A stretch of 64,000 bases of DNA from an uncultured Pseudomonas sp. (GTDB lineage: Bacteria; Pseudomonadota; Gammaproteobacteria; Pseudomonadales; Pseudomonadaceae). The DNA lies in contig NZ_CAMPHI010000003.1 in NCBI RefSeq assembly GCF_946885955.1, positions 1 to 64,000 of the forward strand, read 5' to 3'. The position numbers and the translations under genes are program-made. The notes below the pieces were generated by a model. The model saw only the letters and a program-made list of their open reading frames with translations, was not told the DNA's origin and did not search any database. Shown here one piece after another: positions 36,008-43,532 of the stretch (position 1 is its first letter; each line of letters begins with the position of its first letter).

Positions 36008-37624
36008 ATGCCGATAATTCAGTCGGATATCGACGTGCATGGCCACGACTTCGCGCAGAACCGCGAGGCCATGCTCGCCGCGGTGGCCAGCTTTCGCGAG
36101 ATCGAGCAGAACTGCCTGAACAAGGCGCAGCAAGCCAAGGCCAAGTTCGACAAGCGCGGCCAATTGCTGCCGCGCGAACGCCTCAACCTGCTGCTCGACC
36201 CCGGCGCGCCCTTTCTCGAACTCTGTTCCCTGGCCGGCTACAAACTGCACGACGACAAGGACGGCAGCCAGGCCGGTGGCGGGATTATTTCCGGCATCGG
36301 CTATATCGCCGGGATTCGTTGCCTGATCACTGCCAGCAACAGCGCGATCAAGGGTGGCACCATCTCCCCCAGCGGCCTGAAGAAAACCCTGCGCCTGCAA
36401 CAGATCGCGGTCGAAAACAAATTGCCGGTGGTGACCCTGGCCGAAAGCGGCGGCGCCAACCTTAACTATGCCGCGGATATCTTCGTCGAAGGCGCCCGCG
36501 GTTTCGCCAACCAGGCGCGCATGTCGGCCATGGGCCTCCCGCAAATCACCGTGGTGCATGGTTCCAGCACCGCTGGCGGGGCTTATCAACCGGGGCTGTC
36601 GGACTACGTGGTGGTGGTTCGTGGCAAGGCCAAGATGTTTCTCGCCGGCCCGCCGCTGCTCAAGGCCGCCACCGGCGAAATCGCCACCGATGAACAACTG
36701 GGCGGCGCCGAAATGCATGCCCAGGTCGCCGGCACCGCCGAATACCTGGCCGAGAACGACGCCGATGGCGTGCGCATCGCCCGTGAAGTTGTCGCCATGC
36801 TGCCATGGAATGCGCAGCTGCCGGCGCGGCCGCAGAAGAGCTGGCGCGAGCCGTTGTACCCGGTCGAGGAACTGCTCGGCCTGGTGCCGGCGGATGCGAA
36901 AAAGCCCTACGACGTGCGCGAAATCATCGCCCGTATCGCCGACGGCTCGGTGTTTCTCGACTTCAAAAACGAGTTCGACAACCAGACCGTCTGCGGCCAT
37001 CTGCAGATCGAAGGCCAGCCCTGCGGCTTTATCGGCAACAACGGCCCGATCACCCCGCAAGGCGCGGCCAAGGCGGCGCAATTTATCCAGCTGTGTGAGC
37101 AGAGCAACACGCCGATCCTGTTCTTCCACAACACCACCGGCTTTATGGTCGGCACCGAATCGGAACAGCTCGGGGTGATCAAGCACGGCTCGAAGATGAT
37201 TCAAGCGGTGGCCAACGCCACGGTACCGAAGTTGACCATAGTGGTCGGCGGCTCCTACGGCGCCGGCAACTACGCCATGTGCGGCCGCGGCCTCGACCCG
37301 CGATTTATCTTCGCCTGGCCCAACAGCAAGACCGCGGTGATGGGCGGTGCCCAGGCCGGCAAAGTGCTGCGCATCGTCACCGAGGAAAAGCACCTGAAGG
37401 AAGGCAAAGAGGCCGACCCGAAGATGCTCGACATGCTCGAACAAGTCACCGCGCAGAAGCTCGACAGCCAGTCCACCGCGCTCTACGGCACCGCCAGCCT
37501 GTGGGACGACGGCCTGATCGACCCGCGCGACACGCGCAAGCTGCTCGGTTTCCTGCTCGACATCTGCGCCGAAGCCAATCTGCGCCCGCTGAAGCGAAGC
37601 AGCTTCGGCGTGGCCCGTTTCTAA
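36008..37624 (+). CDS. atuC: Geranyl-CoA carboxylase beta subunit AtuC
   Basis: A 538-residue carboxyltransferase (acyl-CoA carboxylase beta) with FDKRGQLLPRERLNLLLDPG at the N-terminus and glycine-rich carboxyltransferase segments GISGIGYIAG-like, SGGANL and GGSYGAGNYAMCGR. With AtuF it makes geranyl-CoA carboxylase, which adds a carboxyl group to geranyl-CoA using biotin. It starts 4 bp after atuB ends, which strongly implies translational coupling. The gap to atuD holds a repeat element. Confidence 0.92.
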   Translation: MPIIQSDIDVHGHDFAQNREAMLAAVASFREIEQNCLNKAQQAKAKFDKRGQLLPRERLNLLLDPGAPFLELCSLAGYKLHDDKDGSQAGGGIISGIGYIAGIRCLITASNSAIKGGTISPSGLKKTLRLQQIAVENKLPVVTLAESGGANLNYAADIFVEGARGFANQARMSAMGLPQITVVHGSSTAGGAYQPGLSDYVVVVRGKAKMFLAGPPLLKAATGEIATDEQLGGAEMHAQVAGTAEYLAENDADGVRIAREVVAMLPWNAQLPARPQKSWREPLYPVEELLGLVPADAKKPYDVREIIARIADGSVFLDFKNEFDNQTVCGHLQIEGQPCGFIGNNGPITPQGAAKAAQFIQLCEQSNTPILFFHNTTGFMVGTESEQLGVIKHGSKMIQAVANATVPKLTIVVGGSYGAGNYAMCGRGLDPRFIFAWPNSKTAVMGGAQAGKVLRIVTEEKHLKEGKEADPKMLDMLEQVTAQKLDSQSTALYGTASLWDDGLIDPRDTRKLLGFLLDICAEANLRPLKRSSFGVARF

Positions 37625-37626
37625 CC

Positions 37627-37694
37627 GTAGGGTGTGCGGGGCCGCCTAGGCCGTGCGCACCAACCCAGATCGCGGTGCGCAGGGCGCACGTTAC
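37627..37694. repeat. GTAGGGTG-type palindromic repeat (copy 1)
   Basis: A 68-bp element in the atuC-atuD gap with a core GTGCGGGGCCGCCTAGGCCG and GCGCAC arms. It is nearly the reverse complement of 41893-41959 (identical over a run of roughly 27 bases), so the two copies are inverted about 4.2 kb apart, flanking atuD-E-F. Confidence 0.75.
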
Positions 37695-37707
37695 AAGGAG
37701 AACAACG

Positions 37708-38868
37708 ATGATTTTCACCCAGGAACATGACGAGCTGCGCCGCACGGTCCGTAACTTCGTCGACAAGGAAATCAACCCGCATGTCGAGCAGTGGGAAAAG
37801 GACGGCCGCTTCCCGATCCACGAGATTTTCAAGAAGGCCGGCGACCTCGGTTTGCTGGGTATTTCCAAGCCGGAGAAGTTCGGCGGCATGGGCCTGGACT
37901 ACAGCTACTCGATAGTCGCCGCCGAAGAGTTCGGCACCATCCATTGCGGCGGCATCCCGATGTCGATCGGCGTGCAGACCGACATGTGCACCCCGGCCCT
38001 CGCCCGCTTCGGCTCCGATGAGCTGCGCGAGCAATTCCTCAAGCCCGCGATCAGCGGCGAGATGGTCGGCTGCATCGGCGTCTCCGAAGTCGGCGCCGGC
38101 TCCGATGTGGCCGGACTGAAGACCAACGCGCGCAAGGACGGCGACGACTATGTGATCAACGGCAGCAAGATGTGGATCACCAACTCGCCGAGCGCCGACT
38201 TTATCTGCCTGCTGGCCAATACCAGCGACGACAAGCCCCACGTCAACAAGTCGCTGATCATGCTGCCGATGAACACGCCGGGCATCAGCGTCAGCCCGCA
38301 CCTGGACAAGCTCGGCATGCGCAGCTCGGAAACCGCCCAGGTGTTCCTCGACGACGTGCGGGTGCCGCAGCGCTACCGCATCGGCCACGAGGGCGCCGGC
38401 TTCATGATGCAGATGCTGCAGTTCCAGGAGGAGCGCCTGTTCGGTGCGGCCAATATGATCAAGGGGTTGGAGCACTGCATCGAGGCCACCATCGAATACT
38501 GCAAGGAGCGCAAAACCTTCGGCAATGCGCTGATCGACAACCAGGTGATCCACTTCCGCATGGCCGAATTGCAGACCGAAGTCGAGTGCCTGCGTGCCCT
38601 GGTCTACCAGGCCACCGAGCAGTACGTGCGCGGCCGCGATGTGACCAACCTGGCGTCGATGGCCAAGCTCAAGGCCGGCCGCCTGGGCCGTGAAGTCACC
38701 GACAGCTGCCTGCAGTACTGGGGCGGCATGGGCTACATGTGGGACAACCCGGTTTCCCGCGCCTATCGCGATGTGCGCCTGGTGTCGATCGGCGGCGGCG
38801 CCGACGAAATCATGCTCGGCATCATCTGCAAGCTGATGGGCATTTTGCCGGGCAAGAAGAAGGGGTAG
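37708..38868 (+). CDS. atuD: Citronellyl-CoA dehydrogenase AtuD
   Basis: A 386-residue acyl-CoA dehydrogenase beginning MIFTQEHDELRRTVRNFVDKEINPH, with segments CIGVSEVGAGSDVAGLKTNA and WITNSPSADF. It should oxidise citronellyl-CoA to geranyl-CoA and pass electrons to EtfAB. The canonical catalytic Glu in GGxGY-x2-E-x-P is Asp346 here (GGMGYMWDNP). AAGGAG precedes the start by about 7 nt. Confidence 0.9.
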   Translation: MIFTQEHDELRRTVRNFVDKEINPHVEQWEKDGRFPIHEIFKKAGDLGLLGISKPEKFGGMGLDYSYSIVAAEEFGTIHCGGIPMSIGVQTDMCTPALARFGSDELREQFLKPAISGEMVGCIGVSEVGAGSDVAGLKTNARKDGDDYVINGSKMWITNSPSADFICLLANTSDDKPHVNKSLIMLPMNTPGISVSPHLDKLGMRSSETAQVFLDDVRVPQRYRIGHEGAGFMMQMLQFQEERLFGAANMIKGLEHCIEATIEYCKERKTFGNALIDNQVIHFRMAELQTEVECLRALVYQATEQYVRGRDVTNLASMAKLKAGRLGREVTDSCLQYWGGMGYMWDNPVSRAYRDVRLVSIGGGADEIMLGIICKLMGILPGKKKG

Positions 38869-38894
38869 TCAAGCTCACGCCCTAGGATCTGATG

Positions 38895-38989
38895 GTTCCC
38901 ACGCTCTGCGTGGGAACCCATAACGGGACGCTCTGCGTCCCTGCGACGCGGAGCGCCGCCAAATGCATTCCCACGCAGAGCGTGGGAAC
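38895..38989. repeat. GTTCCCACGC...GCGTGGGAAC REP cluster
   Basis: Three nested palindromes: 38895-38917 (GTTCCCACGCTCTGCGTGGG...), 38925-38941 (GGGACGCTCTGCGTCCC) and 38968-38989 in the opposite sense. Located in the atuD-atuE gap. Confidence 0.8.
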
Positions 38990-39015
38990 GATCATCCTAC
39001 GTAGAGGAATAGCGG

Positions 39016-39813
39016 ATGCCCGCTCTACCCGAATGCCAAACCCTGCTGCTCAACCTCGAAGCCGGCGTGCTGCATATCACCCTCAACCGCCCGGAAAGTC
39101 GCAACGCCATGAGCCTGGCGATGGTCGGCGAGTTGCGCGCGGTACTGGCTGCCGTACATGACGATCTGAGCGTACGCGCCATCGTGTTGCGCGGTGCCGG
39201 TGGGCATTTCTGCGCTGGCGGCGATATCAAGGATATGGCCAGTGCCCGCGCAACTGGCAGCGATGCCTACCGGGAACTCAACCGCGCCTTCGGCAGCCTG
39301 CTGGAGGAAGCACAGCACACGCCCCAGGCACTGATCGCCGTGCTGCAGGGCGCGGTGCTCGGCGGCGGCTTTGGCCTGGCCTGCGTCTCCGATATCGCCA
39401 TTTGCCAGCAGGACGCCAAGTTCGGTCTACCGGAAACCACTCTCGGCATTCTGCCGGCGCAGATCGCGCCCTTCGTGGTGGGGCGCATCGGCCTGACCCA
39501 GGCGCGCCGTCTGGCGCTCACCGCCGCGCGCTTCGATGGAGCCGAGGCCGAGCGCCTGGGCCTGGTGCATTACTGCGAAGCCGATAGCGAGGCGCTGGCA
39601 CAGCGTCTGACCGAGGTGCTGGGGCAGGTCCGTCAATGCGCGCCCCAGGCCAATGCGCAGACCAAGGCCCTGCTGCTGGCGGCCGAAAGCGAAGCGCTCG
39701 GCCCCCTGCTGGACCGCGCCGCCGAACAGTTCGCCGCAGCAGTAACCGGCGCCGAAGGCATCGAAGGCACCATGGCCTTTGTGCAGAAGCGTAAGCCGAA
39801 GTGGGCCGAATAA
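39016..39813 (+). CDS. atuE: Isohexenyl-glutaconyl-CoA hydratase AtuE
   Basis: A 265-residue crotonase-family protein. GAGGHFCAGGDIKDMA is the first oxyanion-hole segment, AVLQGAVLGGGFGLACVSDIAI the second, and FGLPETTLGILPAQ holds the conserved Glu. It should hydrate isohexenylglutaconyl-CoA after geranyl-CoA carboxylation. GAGGAATAGCGG precedes the ATG. It sits between two repeat-filled gaps. Confidence 0.9.
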   Translation: MPALPECQTLLLNLEAGVLHITLNRPESRNAMSLAMVGELRAVLAAVHDDLSVRAIVLRGAGGHFCAGGDIKDMASARATGSDAYRELNRAFGSLLEEAQHTPQALIAVLQGAVLGGGFGLACVSDIAICQQDAKFGLPETTLGILPAQIAPFVVGRIGLTQARRLALTAARFDGAEAERLGLVHYCEADSEALAQRLTEVLGQVRQCAPQANAQTKALLLAAESEALGPLLDRAAEQFAAAVTGAEGIEGTMAFVQKRKPKWAE

Positions 39814-39820
39814 AACAACC

Positions 39821-39883
39821 GTAGCCCGGATGCAATCCGGGGCCGCTCACAAAGATGATTCCCCGGATTGCATCCGGGCTACG
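39821..39883. repeat. Inverted pair of CCCGGATTGCATCCGGGCTAC repeats
   Basis: Copies at 39821-39842 (GTAGCCCGGATGCAATCC...) and 39861-39883 (ccggattgcatccgggctac) in opposite orientation. They nearly fill the 87-bp gap between atuE and atuF and could form a hairpin in the mRNA. Confidence 0.85.
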
Positions 39884-39900
39884 CAAAGCAGGAGCATCGA

Positions 39901-41889
39901 ATGCCCGCCTTTAACAAAATCCTTATCGCCAACCGTGGCGAGATCGCCTGCCGCGTGATGCGCACGGCCCAGGCCCTGGGTTACCGCACCGTGGCGGTCT
40001 ATTCCGAGGCCGATGCCGACGCGCACCATGTGCAACTGGCCGACCAGGCCGTTTGCATCGGCCCGGCCCAGGTCAATCAGTCCTACCTGTTGATCGATAA
40101 CATCATTGCCGCCGCACAAAAAACCGGCGCCGACGCCATCCACCCCGGCTATGGCTTTCTCTCGGAGAACGCTGACTTCGCCCGCGCCTGCGAAGCCGCC
40201 GGTATCGTATTTATCGGCCCAAGCGTGGACGCCATCCACCTGATGGGCAGCAAACGCCTGTCGAAGATCGCCATGCTCAAGGCCGGCGTGCCGTGCATTC
40301 CTGGCTACGAGGGCGCCGCACAGGACGATGAAACCCTGACCGGCGAAGCCCAACGCATCGGCTTTCCGCTGATGATCAAGGCCAGCGCCGGCGGCGGCGG
40401 CCGTGGCATGCGTTTGGTGCATGAGGCTTCCGAGCTGCTGGCGCAGATCCGCACCGCCCGCTCGGAAGCGCAGAACGCCTTCGGCTCCGGCGAGCTGATT
40501 CTGGAACGCGCGGTGATCCAACCGCGCCACGTGGAAATCCAGGTGTTCGGCGATACCCACGGCAGCATCGTGTATCTCGGCGAGCGCGACTGCTCGGTAC
40601 AGCGCCGCCACCAGAAGGTTGTCGAAGAAGCGCCCTGCCCGCTGATGACGCCAGAACTGCGAAAAGCCATGGGCGAAGCCGCGGTCAAGGCCGCCGCCTC
40701 GGTCGATTATGTCGGCGCCGGCACCGTGGAATTTCTGCTCGATCAGAGCGGCGAATTCTTCTTTCTGGAAATGAACACCCGCCTGCAGGTCGAGCACCCG
40801 GTTACCGAACTGATCACTGGGCAGGACCTGGTGGCCTGGCAGATTCGCACAGCCTCCGGCCAAGCACTGCCGCTCAAGCAGGAAGAAATCCGCCTGACCG
40901 GCCATGCCATGGAAGTGCGCCTGTACGCCGAGGATTCCGCGCAGAACTTCCTGCCGCAAACCGGCCGCGTGCTGCGCTGGGAGCCGGCGTCGCTCGACGG
41001 CATCCGTATCGACCACGGCCTGCTTGAAGGCCAGACCATCAGCCCGTTTTACGACCCGATGCTGGCCAAGGTCATCGCCTATGGCGCGACCCGTGAGGAA
41101 GCGCGACGCAAGCTGCTGCGCGCGGTCGAGGATTGCGTGCTGCTGGGGGTCAATGGCAACCAGCGTTTTCTCGCCAATCTGCTCAAACATCCCGAGTTCG
41201 CCGCCGGCAACGCCACTACGGCCTTTATAAGCGAGCATTTCGCCGCCGATCCGAGTCTATGCCCGCAGCCGCCAAGCGCCGGCGAACTGGCGCTGGCTGC
41301 CGCCCTGCTCTACCAGCAATCGGCCAATGCCCGGGCCCACCAACCGGGCCTCTCCGGTTGGCGCAACGCCGGCAGCGCACCCTGGCGCTTCCTGCTCAAG
41401 CAGGGCGAGCAGCCATTCGAGATCGAACTGGACGTGCTAACCGATGGCTCCCAGCCGAACTTGCGGGCGAAAGTTGCCGACACCTTGCTCGATATAAGGC
41501 TGCTGTCCTGCGACGGTCGCTGGGCCACGTTCGAGCTGGACGGTATTCGCCAACGCCTGGCCTACCACCTGGACGGCGCAGCGCTGTGGCTATATGGCCA
41601 TAGCGGCAACCTGGCATTTAGTGACATCACCCACCTGCCGGTCAGCAGCGCAGCTGGTGCCGGTTCCGGCAGCGTCAAGGCGCCGATGGATGGCGCCATA
41701 GTCGACGTGCTGGTCGAGCAAGGTAGCCAGGTCAGCAAGGGTCAACTGCTGCTGGTACTGGAAGCGATGAAAATGGAACACCCACTGAAAGCCAGCATCG
41801 ACGGCGTCGTCCGGCGGGTTGGCGTAAACCGCGGCGATCAGGTGAAGAACCGCCAGCTGCTGGTGGAGATCGAAGCCAGCCGGCCCTAA
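39901..41889 (+). CDS. atuF: Geranyl-CoA carboxylase alpha subunit AtuF
   Basis: A 662-residue biotin-dependent carboxylase alpha chain: biotin carboxylase N-domain (ILIANRGEIACRVMRTAQ), ATP-grasp domain (IKASAGGGGRGMRLV) and HVEIQVFGD, C-domain, then a biotinyl carrier domain with EAMKMEHPLKA (biotinylated Lys624). It works with AtuC in geranyl-CoA carboxylase. The gap to atuG holds the second copy of the inverted GTAGGG element. Confidence 0.92.
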   Translation: MPAFNKILIANRGEIACRVMRTAQALGYRTVAVYSEADADAHHVQLADQAVCIGPAQVNQSYLLIDNIIAAAQKTGADAIHPGYGFLSENADFARACEAAGIVFIGPSVDAIHLMGSKRLSKIAMLKAGVPCIPGYEGAAQDDETLTGEAQRIGFPLMIKASAGGGGRGMRLVHEASELLAQIRTARSEAQNAFGSGELILERAVIQPRHVEIQVFGDTHGSIVYLGERDCSVQRRHQKVVEEAPCPLMTPELRKAMGEAAVKAAASVDYVGAGTVEFLLDQSGEFFFLEMNTRLQVEHPVTELITGQDLVAWQIRTASGQALPLKQEEIRLTGHAMEVRLYAEDSAQNFLPQTGRVLRWEPASLDGIRIDHGLLEGQTISPFYDPMLAKVIAYGATREEARRKLLRAVEDCVLLGVNGNQRFLANLLKHPEFAAGNATTAFISEHFAADPSLCPQPPSAGELALAAALLYQQSANARAHQPGLSGWRNAGSAPWRFLLKQGEQPFEIELDVLTDGSQPNLRAKVADTLLDIRLLSCDGRWATFELDGIRQRLAYHLDGAALWLYGHSGNLAFSDITHLPVSSAAGAGSGSVKAPMDGAIVDVLVEQGSQVSKGQLLLVLEAMKMEHPLKASIDGVVRRVGVNRGDQVKNRQLLVEIEASRP

Positions 41890-41892
41890 CCC

Positions 41893-41959
41893 GTAGGGTG
41901 CGCCGTGCGCACCAAATCCCCGAGGTGCGCACGGCCTAGGCGGCCCCGCACCCCCTACG
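41893..41959. repeat. GTAGGGTG-type palindromic repeat (copy 2, inverted)
   Basis: A 67-bp element in the atuF-atuG gap. Its reverse complement matches 37627-37694 closely, including the GCCGCCTAGGCCGTGCGCAC core. It could mediate inversion or looping of the atuD-F segment. Confidence 0.75.
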
Positions 41960-41976
41960 CCATAAGGAGTTCCAAG

Positions 41977-42804
41977 ATGTCACTGAAAGGCAAAACCCTG
42001 TTTATCACCGGCGCCAGCCGTGGCATCGGTCGTGAGATCGCCCTACGTGCGGCGCGCGATGGCGCCAATATCGTCATCGCGGCGAAAAGCGCAGAGCCCC
42101 ACGCCAAGCTGCCGGGCACCATCCATTCGGTGGCGGCCGAGGTCGAGCAGGCCGGCGGCAAGGCCCTCGCCCTGCAATTGGATGTGCGCGACGAGACAGC
42201 GGTAAAAGCGGCCATGGCCAAGGCCGCCGAGCACTTCGGCGGTATCGATGGGCTGGTCAACAATGCCGGGGCAATCAAGCTGGTGGGCGTGGAGAAACTC
42301 GATCCCAAGCGCTTCGACCTGATGTTCCAGATCAACACTCGCGCGGTGATGGTCTGCAGCCAGGCGGCGCTGCCGTATTTGAAGAACAGCGCCGCCGGCG
42401 GGCATATCCTCAGTTTGTCGCCACCGCTGAATATGGACACTAAGTGGTTCGCCCAGCACGGCCCTTACACCGTGACCAAATACGGCATGAGCATGCTGAC
42501 CCTGGGCATGAGCGAGGAATTCAAGAAATACGGCATCAGCGTCAACGCGCTATGGCCGAAGACCATGATCGCCACCGCCGCCATCGAGTTCGAACTGGGC
42601 GGCCGCGATGCCTTCAAACGCGCCCGCACCCCGGCAATCATGGCCGACGCCGCCCACGCCATCCTAGCCAGCCAGCACCGCAGCATCAGCGGCCGCCTGT
42701 TGATCGACGAGGAGATTCTGCGCGAACAGGGCGTCAGCGACTTCGAGCAATACCGCTTCGACCCGGAAGGCGGCGCGCTGATCGCCGACCTGTTCGTCGA
42801 TTAG
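41977..42804 (+). CDS. atuG: Short-chain dehydrogenase AtuG
   Basis: A 275-residue SDR with cofactor motif TGASRGIG (about 11-18), NNAGAI, and an intact catalytic Tyr-x3-Lys (GPYTVTKYGMSML). It is the last gene of the atu operon in this window. It is thought to oxidise an alcohol/aldehyde or hydroxyacyl intermediate of the pathway; this is not verifiable from sequence. AAGGAG precedes the start. The P. aeruginosa cluster continues with atuH, which does not follow here. Confidence 0.86.
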   Translation: MSLKGKTLFITGASRGIGREIALRAARDGANIVIAAKSAEPHAKLPGTIHSVAAEVEQAGGKALALQLDVRDETAVKAAMAKAAEHFGGIDGLVNNAGAIKLVGVEKLDPKRFDLMFQINTRAVMVCSQAALPYLKNSAAGGHILSLSPPLNMDTKWFAQHGPYTVTKYGMSMLTLGMSEEFKKYGISVNALWPKTMIATAAIEFELGGRDAFKRARTPAIMADAAHAILASQHRSISGRLLIDEEILREQGVSDFEQYRFDPEGGALIADLFVD

Positions 42805-42849
42805 CGGCAGAGGCAAGTCCGGGCAAGCTCAGTGAGTTCAAGCGCGGAG

Positions 42850-43344
42850 CTAGCGCTTGAACTCAAATTGCAGTTCGGCGCCATCCAGTGATTTCCAGTA
42901 GTGCTGATCGTCGCGCTCGCCGGTAATCAGTTTGCCTTGCAGTTGAAAAGGGCTGTCAGGGCCATCTCGCTCATCGAACAACGGCGGCAACAACGCCGAC
43001 GGCAGTTCGCTGAAGGACTCCACTGACTCCGTTGGCTTCAGCAACTCCTCCGGCAGACTCAAATCCAGTGCCGGTATCGGTGTCTCGGCCACGACGGGGT
43101 CAGGTTCGTCCTTGAGCGCAGGCACGCTGACCGCAGGCTTGGGCGGCGGGCTCGGTTTGACTGGCGCGCTCGTCTGCTTGGCTGGCGCCTCGGGAGCGGG
43201 AGCGAGCGCCGGCACCGCCGCAGCCGGAGCCGAAACCCCTGGTTTAGGCGGCTCGACCGGCTTGATCGGCGGCGCCGGGTCGTTGTCGCAAGCGCCAAGG
43301 GCAAGCAAAGGAACAAGCACGAGCAAAGAACGAAAGCTGATCAT
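42850..43344 (-). CDS. Proline-rich lipoprotein
   Basis: A 164-residue protein with signal MISFRSLLVLVPLLALGAC (lipobox LGAC). A long Pro/Ala/Lys-rich linker follows (about 20-90: PIKPVEPPKPGVSAPAAAV), then a short globular C-terminus (FQLQGKLITGERDDQHYWKSLDGAELQFEFKR). The linker suggests it spans or projects through the periplasm. No named domain is recognised. Convergent with atuG. Confidence 0.68.
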   Translation of the reverse strand: MISFRSLLVLVPLLALGACDNDPAPPIKPVEPPKPGVSAPAAAVPALAPAPEAPAKQTSAPVKPSPPPKPAVSVPALKDEPDPVVAETPIPALDLSLPEELLKPTESVESFSELPSALLPPLFDERDGPDSPFQLQGKLITGERDDQHYWKSLDGAELQFEFKR

Positions 43345-43465
43345 CGGGGACACAAATACGCATGGGTAAAACATGCATGCTCCACCCTCATCCGCGATCT
43401 AGCAAGCCTGCTCTGCGCTGCATTTGCTTCAGCTTTGCAGTCTCGTAACCCGGCCACACATCTGC

Positions 43466-43488
43466 CCCCGGATTGCATCCGGGCTACA
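43466..43488. repeat. CCCGGATTGCATCCGGGCTAC repeat
   Basis: Single copy with a degraded partner (GTAACCCGG) about 22 bp upstream. It lies in the 188-bp gap between two leftward genes. Confidence 0.75.
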
Positions 43489-43532
43489 ACGCCCTTCTTG
43501 GCTTAAATGGACAACGTTGTGTTGTCGCGGCG

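Noticed and set aside
35918..37444. 508-codon minus-strand frame over atuC
   Set aside because: Antisense shadow of a clear carboxyltransferase gene.
38892..39003. CRISPR-like spaced repeats in the atuD-atuE gap
   Set aside because: Only two or three palindromic copies without regular spacing or unique spacers; they are REP elements.
39847..41238. 463-codon minus-strand frame over atuF
   Set aside because: Antisense shadow of the biotin carboxylase domain.
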